A DNA stretch of 25,644 nt. Source: DASUZD01 sp036377055 (GTDB taxonomy: Bacteria > Actinomycetota > Thermoleophilia > Gaiellales > Gaiellaceae). Positions 8,027 to 14,994 of the stretch are shown here, piece after piece. The stretch's first letter is position 1. The number at the start of each line of letters is the position of its first letter. Where the stretch lies: the NCBI GenBank assembly GCA_036377055.1, contig DASUZD010000105.1, positions 1 through 25,644 on the forward strand, written 5' to 3'. The position numbers and the translations under genes are program-made. Below the pieces are notes generated by a model, which had not been told where the DNA came from, ran no database searches, and saw nothing but the letters and a program-made list of their open reading frames with translations.

Positions 8027-9231
8027 CCCTGTCGATGACGTGGGAGCAGGTGCGGGCACGGCGGCTCGCGCGCGCGCACCTGCTCGCGCCGGCGAAGGGT
8101 CGCGCGCTCGTGGACGTCGTCTCCGACGTCTGCGGAGTCCAGGCGCAGGTCATGCGCGCGGCGGAGATCGCGATCGCGGTCCGCGTGGCCGACGTCACGC
8201 AGGAGGACGTCCACCGCGAGCTCTGGGAGAAGCGCACGCTCGTCAAGACGTGGAGCCTGCGCGGAACGCTCCATCTCCACACGGCGAAGGACCTGCCGAT
8301 CTGGCTGGGGATGCGGCGCGGCCTCGCCGGCTACCCCGAAGGCGATTGGTACGCGAACGAGACCGGCGACCGCCGTCGCTCCGAGCAGCTCCTGGACGCG
8401 ATCGGGAAGGCGCTCCGCGGGCGAACACTGCTGCGCGAGGAGCTCGCGGACGCGGTCTGTCGGCAGGTCGGCGAATGGCCGCGCGAGCAGCTTTCGTCCG
8501 GCTGGGCGTACGGGCTCGACCCGGCGGTCTACACCGGGCGCCTCTGCCAGGGGCCGCCACAGGGAGCCAAGGTGACGTTCGCCCGCACCGACGAGTGGGT
8601 TCGGTCGTGGCACGAGGTCGACGCGGACAAGGCACTGCGCGAGGCGGTGCGGCGCTACCTGCGGGCGTACGGGCCTGCAACCCACGCGCGGTTCGCGGAG
8701 TGGATCGCCTCGCGCTCGCTTCGCGCGACCGCGGCGCGAGAGCTCTTCGAGTCGCTGGGCGACGAGCTCGAGCCCGTCGACGTCGACGGGAAGCGGCATT
8801 GGCTCCTCCGCGGCGACGAGGAGCCCGCGGAGACGGCCCCGCCGCTCTGCCTGCTGCCGGAGTACGACGCGCTCGTGCTCGGCTTCCGCGAGCGCGAGCA
8901 CCTGCTCGGCGACGACGCCCGCGCGCGGCTGCGCGACCACGGGAAGGGGCGGCTGGAAGGGCCGGCGGCCGTGCCGTGGCTGCTCGTCGACGGCAGGGTC
9001 GCGGGGTGGTGGAGCCGGAAGCAGCGCGGCCCGGCGCTCGAGCTACGGGTGGAGCCGTTCCGCGCGCTGAAGCGCGCACAGCGGGCTGCGCTCGAGGAAC
9101 GTGCGGAGCGGCTCGCCGCCTTCTTCGGGCTTCGGCTGCGCCTCGACGTCGCGCCGAGTGCGAAGCGCGCGGCGTCGCCCCCGTCATCCCGCTCAGGGGC
9201 AAGCGGATCAACTGATCTGGCCGGCGACTGA
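8023..9231 (+). CDS. AlkZ-like (HTH_42) winged-helix DNA glycosylase homologue
   Basis: About 402 aa matching the winged-helix HTH_42 family (AlkZ/YcaQ relatives). Visible hallmarks are the QxQ motif in VCGVQAQVM (Q40 and Q42), KTWSLRGTLHLH near 85-96, the central LLPEYDALVLGF, and a C-terminal WSRKQRGPALELRVEPF segment. In characterised members with QxQ, these glutamines act in removing bulky alkylated bases, and several such genes give self-protection to producers of DNA-alkylating natural products (azinomycin's AlkZ). Here the start overlaps the NRPS stop by 4 bases, so the two proteins are probably co-translated. The last 30 or so residues (KRAASPPSSRSGASGSTDLAGD) look non-conserved and run up to a transposase relic, so the original C-terminus may have changed. 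An alternative start is ATG 8035. The family call is firm; a self-resistance role is inference. Confidence 0.85.
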   Translation: MTLSMTWEQVRARRLARAHLLAPAKGRALVDVVSDVCGVQAQVMRAAEIAIAVRVADVTQEDVHRELWEKRTLVKTWSLRGTLHLHTAKDLPIWLGMRRGLAGYPEGDWYANETGDRRRSEQLLDAIGKALRGRTLLREELADAVCRQVGEWPREQLSSGWAYGLDPAVYTGRLCQGPPQGAKVTFARTDEWVRSWHEVDADKALREAVRRYLRAYGPATHARFAEWIASRSLRATAARELFESLGDELEPVDVDGKRHWLLRGDEEPAETAPPLCLLPEYDALVLGFREREHLLGDDARARLRDHGKGRLEGPAAVPWLLVDGRVAGWWSRKQRGPALELRVEPFRALKRAQRAALEERAERLAAFFGLRLRLDVAPSAKRAASPPSSRSGASGSTDLAGD

Positions 9232-9457
9232 CAAGCCGACGCGCTTCAACCCACGCATCCAGCGCCACACGAAACGGTTCCGAGAGCTGTATCGGGCCGC
9301 GCCTCAGTCGAGCGCGAGCCGCTTGAAGCACGACTACGCGCTCGCGCCGCTTCGCGGCCGCGGACTCGCACGCGTCGCGCTCCATGCCAACCTGACCATG
9401 TTGGCACGGCTCGCTCAGGCGCTCGGTCGGGCGCGGGCCGTTCCGCTCGTCGCCTGA
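9230..9457 (+). pseudogene. Transposase C-terminal relic
   Basis: From about 9230 to TGA at 9455 the translation DKPTRFNPRIQRHTKRF, then ELYR, then SRLKHDYALAPLRGRGLAR, then VALHANLTMLARLAQALGRA resembles the end of DDE transposases of IS elements common in actinobacteria (ELYR..VEREFGRLKHE..LAPLRVRG..RV.LHADLTILARLA). This match is from memory of the family. The stretch that normally carries the catalytic Glu (VEREFGRLKH) reads QSSASRLKH, and nothing upstream resembles the rest of the enzyme. It is an inactive remnant. It shows that an insertion element once sat here, between the NRPS/glycosylase pair and the NYN gene. Confidence 0.65.
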
Positions 9458-9484
9458 TAGGCGTTCGAGCTGCGTAAAGGGTGA

Positions 9485-9513
9485 TTGACCTAGCCAACGC
9501 GGTTGGTTACCCT
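9485..9513 (+). promoter_or_regulatory. Candidate sigma-70-type promoter of the NYN gene
   Basis: TTGACC (9485-9490), a 17-bp spacer and TACCCT (9508-9513) form a reasonable -35/-10 pair about 85 bases upstream of the ATG. The leader that follows contains a GC-rich imperfect hairpin around 9526-9556 and a 12-bp inverted repeat ACCCT-CC-AGGGT (9583-9594) directly before the start codon. GTTACCCT occurs twice, at the -10 region (9506-9513) and at 9580-9587. Together with the transposase relic this accounts for the 365-base gap between the glycosylase and NYN genes. Confidence 0.4.
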
Positions 9514-9596
9514 GCTCGCATTACTCCCCGCTGCTCGCTTCGGCGGGTTGGCGGGGTTTCCCCTTTCTACGACCTTCTCGTTACCCTCCAGGGTCG

Positions 9597-10217
9597 ATGG
9601 ACGTCGCCGTCTTCATGGATTGGCAGAACGTGTATCGCGCGGCGCGGGACGCGTTCGAGCTGCGCCAGGCCCCGCCCGAGAGGGGCAACTTCAATCCGCT
9701 AACCGTCGCCCGGTACCTCGCGGCAGGCAACAAGCGCGGCCAAGCGGCGAACCTGGTTCGTGTCGAGATCCATCGTGGGCTACCCCCGCCCAACACCAAC
9801 CCCAAGGGCCACGGCGCCGCCGACCGCCAGCGCAAGGCCTGGGAAGCCCTTGACCCTGAGGTCATGTCAGTGAAGCTCCGTCCCGTTCGGGTCAACCCGG
9901 AGACGGGCGAGGAGGAAGAGAAGGGCATCGACGTCGCGCTCGCGTGCAGCGCGGTCGAACACGTACTTCTCGACAAGTGCCAAGTCGCGATCATCTTCTC
10001 GCACGACACCGATCTCCTGCCGCCCGTGGAGACGATCTGCCGCGTGAAGGGAAGTGATCGAGTTGAGACGGCTTCCTGGCAGAGCGACTTCTACTTCAAG
10101 CGCATCCCGCCGGCGAAGCAGGTATGGGGCACGCCCTTCGGAGTCGTGAACCACACCCTCAAGGTCGAGATGTTCGACAAGGTTGAGAACCCCGTCAACT
10201 ACGCCGAAGGCCTTTGA
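9597..10217 (+). CDS. NYN-domain (PIN-like) ribonuclease-family protein
   Basis: 206 aa. The NYN fold is indicated by MDVAVFMDWQN (D8), KGIDVALACSAVEH (D112) and VAIIFSHDTDLLP (D137, D139), the set of acidic residues that binds metal in this RNase-like family. The rest is rich in Lys/Asn/Glu and has lower GC and less biased codons than its neighbours, which suggests separate acquisition. It follows a transposase relic and has its own promoter-like sequence. Its 3' end overlaps the convergent methyltransferase by 19 bases. By family it may cut RNA or act in defence or RNA turnover; nothing ties it to peptide synthesis. ATG 9597 begins directly with the conserved first strand. Confidence 0.85.
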   Translation: MDVAVFMDWQNVYRAARDAFELRQAPPERGNFNPLTVARYLAAGNKRGQAANLVRVEIHRGLPPPNTNPKGHGAADRQRKAWEALDPEVMSVKLRPVRVNPETGEEEEKGIDVALACSAVEHVLLDKCQVAIIFSHDTDLLPPVETICRVKGSDRVETASWQSDFYFKRIPPAKQVWGTPFGVVNHTLKVEMFDKVENPVNYAEGL

Positions 10218-10999
10218 GCCGCGCCACTTATTTCGCCAAACCCTCCGGGGCGGCCGTTCCGCCCCGGTTCCGGCGAGCGGTACACGGAGATCTGGTAGCG
10301 GCTGTCCTGCTCGAGCGGCTGGCGCAGCCAGCTCGCCCACCGCTCGACCAGGCGCAGGCCGGCGAGCTGCGCCATCAGGTCGAGTTCCGCCGGCCAGATG
10401 GAGCGGACGAGGTACGGGTACGTCTTGACGCCGCCCTCGTCGACGACGATGTCGTGCGTCATGCCGAGCTGCGTCACCGGGTCGTACAGCATCGCCTGGA
10501 GCTGCACCTCGTGGAGGCCGATCGAGGTCACGCGCACGTAGTCGTTCATCGACGCGTGGTGCGGGATCCAGGCCTCGACGACGAACGCTCCTCCCGCCTC
10601 GAGGCGCTCCGCGACGTTCCGGAAGCAGCGCACCTGCTCCTCCTGCGTCGTCAGGAAGAGCAGCGTGTGGAACGCCGCGAAGACGAGCGAGAAGCGGCCG
10701 TCCACGGGTACGTCGGCGATGTCGCCGACCGTGACGGGGATCTCGGCGCCGCCCGGCTTCGCGCGGAGCTTCCGCACCATCTGCTCCGACATCTCGATCC
10801 CGCGCACGTCGACGCCCTGCTCGGCGAGCGGAATCGCGAGCCGGCCGGTCCCGATTCCGAGCTCGAGCGCTCGACCGGCGCCCGCGAGCTGCGCTAGGAA
10901 CGAGACCGCAGCGGCCGTCTCTCCGAACTGGAACTGGTAGTGGTCGTCATAGACGTCGGCGAGCTCGTCGCCGTACGTCGCGTGCTCCTTGACGGCCAC
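10199..10999 (-). CDS. Class I SAM-dependent methyltransferase
   Basis: 266 aa from GTG 10999. Motif I ALELGIGTGRLAIPLA at about 43-58, then VRGIEMSEQMV and the FSLVFAAFHTLLFL strand (motif IV region) define a seven-strand Rossmann methyltransferase. The substrate is not evident. The start lies 3 bases after the MFS exporter stop, so the two form one transcript; that pairing suggests modification of an exported or intracellular small molecule, possibly the NRPS product. The C-terminal tail from SPEPGRNGRPGG onward is low-complexity and overlaps the NYN gene's end, so it may be a recent extension by read-through into new sequence. Confidence 0.88.
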   Translation of the reverse strand: MAVKEHATYGDELADVYDDHYQFQFGETAAAVSFLAQLAGAGRALELGIGTGRLAIPLAEQGVDVRGIEMSEQMVRKLRAKPGGAEIPVTVGDIADVPVDGRFSLVFAAFHTLLFLTTQEEQVRCFRNVAERLEAGGAFVVEAWIPHHASMNDYVRVTSIGLHEVQLQAMLYDPVTQLGMTHDIVVDEGGVKTYPYLVRSIWPAELDLMAQLAGLRLVERWASWLRQPLEQDSRYQISVYRSPEPGRNGRPGGFGEISGAAQRPSA

Positions 11000-11002
11000 G
11001 CG

Positions 11003-12343
11003 TCAATCCTTGGGCTCCGGCTCCGCCTGGTCGGCGACCGCGTCGTGGACGGTCCGGAGGCGCGGGATCGGCGACGACAGGACCCAGCCGAGCGTGAGCG
11101 GCAGGAGCACCGTCGTGATCAGCATCGTCGTGCGCACGCCGATCGCCGAGCCGAGGAAGCCGGCGACGAGCGCCGCCAGCGGAACCGTCCCGTAGGCGAG
11201 CGTGCGGTGCGCGCCCATCACGCGTCCCATCAGCTCGTCGGGCGTGACGACCTGACGGAGCGTGCCCTGGCTGATGTTCCCCATCACGACGCCGACGACG
11301 GTCACGAACCACGTGATCGCGAGCAGGACGATCACGAGCGACTTCGGGCCGGCGATCAGGGGCGTCACGATGATCACGCGGTAGGCGAGCATCGAGCCGA
11401 TCAGCGTGCGGCCGAAGCCGAACCGGCGCGTCATGAAGCTCGTCAGGAGCGCGCCGACGACGCCGCCCGCGCTCCCCGCCGCGAAGATGACGCCGATCCA
11501 GAGCGGCGGGATCTTCAGGTCGCGCGCCGCGTAGAGGACGAAGAGCGTGAGGACGATCTGGGCGAGGAAGTTCGCCGTCGCGGAGTTGAAGGTCAGGGGG
11601 CGCAGGTACGCGTTGCGGAAGTTGGGGCCGATGCCCGCGCCGATGTCCTTGAGCACGGCCTTCATCTGGTTGCCGACGTCCTCCTTGGGCCGCTCGACCG
11701 GACGCTCGGGCCGGCGGATCATCAGCAGGCTGACCGCCGAGACGACGAACGAGATCGCGTCGCCGATCAGGGCGTACGCCGGCCGGAAGATCGTCACGAG
11801 GCTGCCGCCGAGGGTGCCGCCGGCGATCCCCCCGAACGACTCGCTGCCCTGGAGCCGCGCGTTCGCGGGGACGAGGTCGTCCTTCTCCACGATCGTCGGG
11901 AGGTAGGCGAAGTAGGCGAGCTCGAACAGCACGGTGAACGCGCCCACGAAGACGACGACGGCATAGAGGATGGGCATCGAGAGGTGGCCGAACGCGGCGA
12001 GGATCGGGATCAGACCGATCAGGGCCGCGCGTCCGAGGTCGGCGACGACCATCACGCGCCGGCGCCGCACGCGGTCGACGATCGCGCCTGCAAAGAGCAT
12101 GAAGAAGAGCGTCGCGACCGAGCCGAAAGCGTTCAGGAGCCCGATCTGGAACGCCGAGGCCCCGAGCATGACGATCGCCGTGAGCGGCAGCGCGAGCGTC
12201 GTGATCTCGGAGCCGAGCACCGAGATCGACTGTCCGAACCAGAGCCGGTTGAAGTCCCCGTGCCGCCAGAGCGACCCCTCGGGCGCCTGCCAGCGCCTAC
12301 GCCTTCGGGCACGGGCTTCCGCACCGATCGTTGCTTCGGACAT
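11003..12343 (-). CDS. MFS transporter, EntS/macrolide-exporter type
   Basis: 446 aa from ATG 12343, preceded by GAGGAGGAGG about 6 bases upstream, a strong ribosome site that fixes the start. The N-terminal FNRLWFGQSISVLGSEITTLALPLTAI, the loop DRVRRRRVMVVADLGRAALIG, and about 12 hydrophobic segments mark a drug/siderophore exporter-type major facilitator in the inner membrane. It is the first gene of a pair with the methyltransferase. The reading frame stays open far upstream into the kinase region, but those residues are an Arg-rich shadow. It most likely exports the peptide made by the surrounding NRPS genes, which is inference from context. Confidence 0.93.
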   Translation of the reverse strand: MSEATIGAEARARRRRRWQAPEGSLWRHGDFNRLWFGQSISVLGSEITTLALPLTAIVMLGASAFQIGLLNAFGSVATLFFMLFAGAIVDRVRRRRVMVVADLGRAALIGLIPILAAFGHLSMPILYAVVVFVGAFTVLFELAYFAYLPTIVEKDDLVPANARLQGSESFGGIAGGTLGGSLVTIFRPAYALIGDAISFVVSAVSLLMIRRPERPVERPKEDVGNQMKAVLKDIGAGIGPNFRNAYLRPLTFNSATANFLAQIVLTLFVLYAARDLKIPPLWIGVIFAAGSAGGVVGALLTSFMTRRFGFGRTLIGSMLAYRVIIVTPLIAGPKSLVIVLLAITWFVTVVGVVMGNISQGTLRQVVTPDELMGRVMGAHRTLAYGTVPLAALVAGFLGSAIGVRTTMLITTVLLPLTLGWVLSSPIPRLRTVHDAVADQAEPEPKD

Positions 12344-12474
12344 CGCAGCCTCCTCCTCGTTTGTCTCGCGGCCACGGACGACTCGCGCCGGGGCCGGTCG
12401 CGATCGTTCCAGCGACGCCGTCCGGGGGGCAAAGTTCGAGCCCGAGAACCGCGAGGTTCGGCCCCTCGCGAGCG

Positions 12475-12494
12475 GTGTCCCGCCGGCGGGACAC
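12475..12494. promoter_or_regulatory. Perfect 20-bp palindrome, operator or hairpin
   Basis: GTGTCCCGCCGGCGGGACAC is an exact palindrome with no spacer, 10 bases beyond the aspartate kinase stop and about 130 bases before the MFS start. A second stem, CGCGAGG (12450-12456) with CCTCGCG (12464-12470), and a nested GAACC/GGTTC lie next to it. It may act as a hairpin ending the kinase transcript, or as a dimeric repressor site controlling the exporter. There is no T tract, so a regulator-binding site is at least as likely as termination. Confidence 0.5.
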
Positions 12495-12504
12495 GGCTTC
12501 GAAG

Positions 12505-13755
12505 CTAGCTCGGGGCGACCGCTTCGCGGGCCGCGGAGTACGCCAGCGCGTCCGCGAACGCGTCGTGCACGACCTGCGTCGCGCGCTCGACGTCGGCCGC
12601 GCGCACGATGCACGAGATCCGGATCGAGGAGGTCGAGATCAGCTCGACGTCGATCCCGGCCGCGCCGAGCGCGGCGAACATCTCGGCCGCGACGCCCGGG
12701 TTGCTCCGCATCCCCGCGCCGATCAGGGACACCTTCCCGACGTCGGGGTCGATCTCGACGGCGCCGGCGCCGATCTCCCGCGCGGCGTCGGCGAGGACTG
12801 AGCCGGCACGGTCGCTCTCGCGCTCGGGGACGGTGAAGGAGATGTCTGTCCTGCCCTCGTGCGAGACGTTCTGGACGATCATGTCGACGTTCACGCCGGC
12901 GTCGGCGAGCGCGCCGAAGACGACCGCCGCGACACCGGGGCGGTGCAGGACTCGGTGCAGCGTGACCTTCGCCTCGCCGCTGTCGTGGGCGACGCCGGAG
13001 ACGATCGCGCGCTCGGCGAGCTCGTCGTCGCCGACGATCCAGGTCCCCTCTCCGTCGGTGAACGACGAGCGAACCTGCACCCGTACGCCGTGGACGCGGG
13101 CGTACTCCACCGACCGCGTCATCAGCACCTGCGCCCCGCTGGCCGCCAGCTCCAACATCTCGTCGTACGACAGCATGTCGAGCTTGACCGCTTCGGGCAC
13201 GACTCGCGGGTCTGCCGTGAAGACTCCGTCGACGTCCGTGTAGATCTCGCAGACGTCGGCGCCCACCGCCGCCGCGATCGCGACCGCCGTCGTGTCCGAT
13301 CCGCCGCGACCGAGCGTGGTCACGTCCGTGTCGCAGGACATGCCCTGGAAGCCGGCGATGATCGCGATCCTCCCGCGCCGGAGCGCGTCGGCGACCCGCT
13401 CGGGCCGGACGGTCAGGATCCGAGCGCTGCCGTGGCGGGAGTCGGTGAAGATCCCGGCCTGGAAGCCGGTCAGCGAGACGGCCTCGCGGCCGAGGTCGTG
13501 GAGCGCGAGCGACAGGAGCGCGATCGAGACGCACTCGCCGGCGCTCAGCAGCATGTCGAGCTCGCGCGGGTGCGGGTCGCGTGAGACGCTGGCCGCGAGC
13601 GCGAGCAGGTCGTCGGTCGCGCGTCCCATCGCGGAGACCACGACGCAGACCGAGTGGCCTGCGTCCGCAGTCGCCGCGACCGTCTGCGCGACGTGCGAGA
13701 TCCGCTCGGCGTCCGCGACCGAGGTGCCCCCGAACTTCTGGACGACGACGCCCAC
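12505..13755 (-). CDS. lysC: Aspartate kinase (aspartokinase)
   Basis: 416 aa from GTG 13755. KFGGTSVA at residues 7-14, the SAMGRATDDLL stretch, the GRGGSDTTAVAIAAAVGA and EIYTDVDGVFTADPR segments, and two C-terminal ACT domains (from about 260, including VSLIGAGMRSNPGVAAEMFAAL and ISTSSIRIS) give a full-length enzyme. It phosphorylates L-aspartate, the first step to lysine, threonine, methionine and aspartate-semialdehyde-derived amino acids. A TTG start at 13791 would add a Pro/Arg-rich tail unlike the family. Housekeeping is the default reading. Its location between the exporter and the aryl-amino-acid operon also allows a role in supplying an aspartate-derived building block. Both ACT domains look intact, so it is probably feedback-regulated. 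Confidence 0.95.
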   Translation of the reverse strand: MGVVVQKFGGTSVADAERISHVAQTVAATADAGHSVCVVVSAMGRATDDLLALAASVSRDPHPRELDMLLSAGECVSIALLSLALHDLGREAVSLTGFQAGIFTDSRHGSARILTVRPERVADALRRGRIAIIAGFQGMSCDTDVTTLGRGGSDTTAVAIAAAVGADVCEIYTDVDGVFTADPRVVPEAVKLDMLSYDEMLELAASGAQVLMTRSVEYARVHGVRVQVRSSFTDGEGTWIVGDDELAERAIVSGVAHDSGEAKVTLHRVLHRPGVAAVVFGALADAGVNVDMIVQNVSHEGRTDISFTVPERESDRAGSVLADAAREIGAGAVEIDPDVGKVSLIGAGMRSNPGVAAEMFAALGAAGIDVELISTSSIRISCIVRAADVERATQVVHDAFADALAYSAAREAVAPS

Positions 13756-13893
13756 GCCGCGAGCATGCGGCCGGCGCGGCGCGGGAGGCAAGGGCGCGGC
13801 CGGATGCGCGCGCTCGGCGGCCGTTCGTTGCCCTCGCGCGCCGGGACCTGTGATCGTCGCGGGACGTCAGCAACCGGCTACGGGGGGATGCGC
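13756..13893. promoter_or_regulatory. Divergent promoter region between kinase and aryl-amino-acid operon
   Basis: The 138-base spacer must hold promoters for both directions. It is extremely GC-rich. A weak plus-strand candidate is TTGCCC (13828-13833) and TGTGAT (13849-13854), but the spacer is only 15 bp. I see no convincing operator. A run of six G residues (13882-13887) acts as the ribosome site for the next gene. Confidence 0.3.
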
Positions 13894-14991
13894 ATGGCGA
13901 TCGTCGACATCGAGCAGAGGCAGCGCGCGACCGCGAGGGGCGTCGACGTGCTCGGCATCGAGTACGTCGAGCTCTACGTCGGGAACGCACGCCAGGCTGC
14001 GTGGTTCCTGCGCCTCTTCGGCTTCGAGCCCGTCGCGTTCCGCGGCCTCGAGACCGGCGCGCGCGAGACGACGTCGTGGCTCATGCGAGCCGGCGACTTC
14101 CACGTGCTCGTGACCGCGCCGCTGACCCCGGAGGGCGAGGTCGCGGATCACGTGCGTACGCACGGCGACGGCGTCCGGGACGTCGCGTTTCGCGTGCCCG
14201 ACGAGGAGGTCGCGTACGAGACCGCCCTCGCGCTCGGCGCCCGCGGCGTCGAGACCGAAGCCGGGCCGGCGATCGCCGTCTGCGGCGAGACGATCCATTC
14301 CTTCGTCGCGCGCAACGGCACGCCGCTCGAGTCCCTGGACGGCTTCGTCCCCGTCGAGGCGCCGCGCGAGGGCGCCACGGCGACCGCGGTCGAGGACATC
14401 GACCACGTAACGCTCGCCGTCGAGGCCGGGACCGTCGACAGACAGGTGCGGCTCTACCGCAGCGTCCTCGGCTTCGACCAGATGAGCCTCGCCGGCCTCG
14501 CGAGCATCGAGACCGACCACTCCGCGATGATGTCGCGCGTCGTCGAGGGCGGCGCCGGGAAGATCAAGATCCCGATCGTCGAGCCATCCGCGGGCAAGGG
14601 CCGCTCGCAGGTCGACGAGTTCCTCGAGTACTACGGGTCGCCCGGCGTCCAGCACATCGGCCTGCTCACCTCGGACGTCGTCGCCGCCGCGACCGCGATC
14701 CGCGACGTCGGGATCCAGCTCGTCGACATCGAGCCGTACTACTACGAGGAGACGGCTCCCTTGATCCGCGAGCTCGGCTACGACGTCCGGGAGCTCCAGG
14801 AGAACGCAGTGCTCGTCGACCGCGACGAGGACGGCTATCTGCTCCAGGTCTTCACGAAGCCGGTCCAGGACCGCCCGACCTTCTTCTTCGAGTTGATCGA
14901 GCGGCACGGCTCGCGCGGGTTCGGGCCGAACAACGTGAAGCACCTCTTCCGGGCGCTCGAGCACGACCAGCGCGCGCGCGGGAACCTCTGA
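13894..14991 (+). CDS. HPPD-family dioxygenase, probably 4-hydroxymandelate synthase
   Basis: 365 aa, two vicinal-oxygen-chelate halves. The Fe(II) ligands are present: H171 (DIDHVTLAV), H254 (GVQHIGLL) and E333 (FFELIERHG). The C-terminal part is close to 4-hydroxyphenylpyruvate dioxygenase (VFTKPVQDRPT, ending RGNL). Two active-site residues differ: the conserved HPPD Asn in PINEP is Val229 here (PIVEP), and the conserved Phe in the GNF motif is Val348 (NNV). From family knowledge, hydroxymandelate synthases carry aliphatic residues at these two places, and Phe-to-Ile there shifts HPPD towards hydroxymandelate. HMS turns 4-hydroxyphenylpyruvate into (S)-4-hydroxymandelate, the first step to 4-hydroxyphenylglycine. 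ATG 13894 has GGGGGG 6 bases upstream; ATG 13888 is possible. It is first in a tight operon with an aminotransferase and a dehydrogenase. Plain HPPD remains the alternative. Confidence 0.85.
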   Translation: MAIVDIEQRQRATARGVDVLGIEYVELYVGNARQAAWFLRLFGFEPVAFRGLETGARETTSWLMRAGDFHVLVTAPLTPEGEVADHVRTHGDGVRDVAFRVPDEEVAYETALALGARGVETEAGPAIAVCGETIHSFVARNGTPLESLDGFVPVEAPREGATATAVEDIDHVTLAVEAGTVDRQVRLYRSVLGFDQMSLAGLASIETDHSAMMSRVVEGGAGKIKIPIVEPSAGKGRSQVDEFLEYYGSPGVQHIGLLTSDVVAAATAIRDVGIQLVDIEPYYYEETAPLIRELGYDVRELQENAVLVDRDEDGYLLQVFTKPVQDRPTFFFELIERHGSRGFGPNNVKHLFRALEHDQRARGNL

Positions 14992-14994
14992 GCC

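Noticed and set aside
10940..12508. 522-codon plus-strand frame opposite the exporter
   Set aside because: Extreme Asp/Glu/Arg/His content typical of the complement of high-GC coding sequence; no family features.
12344..13990. Frame continuous with the MFS exporter reaching 13990
   Set aside because: This part is the wrong-frame reading of the aspartate kinase gene, Arg-rich; the exporter has a strong ribosome site at ATG 12343.
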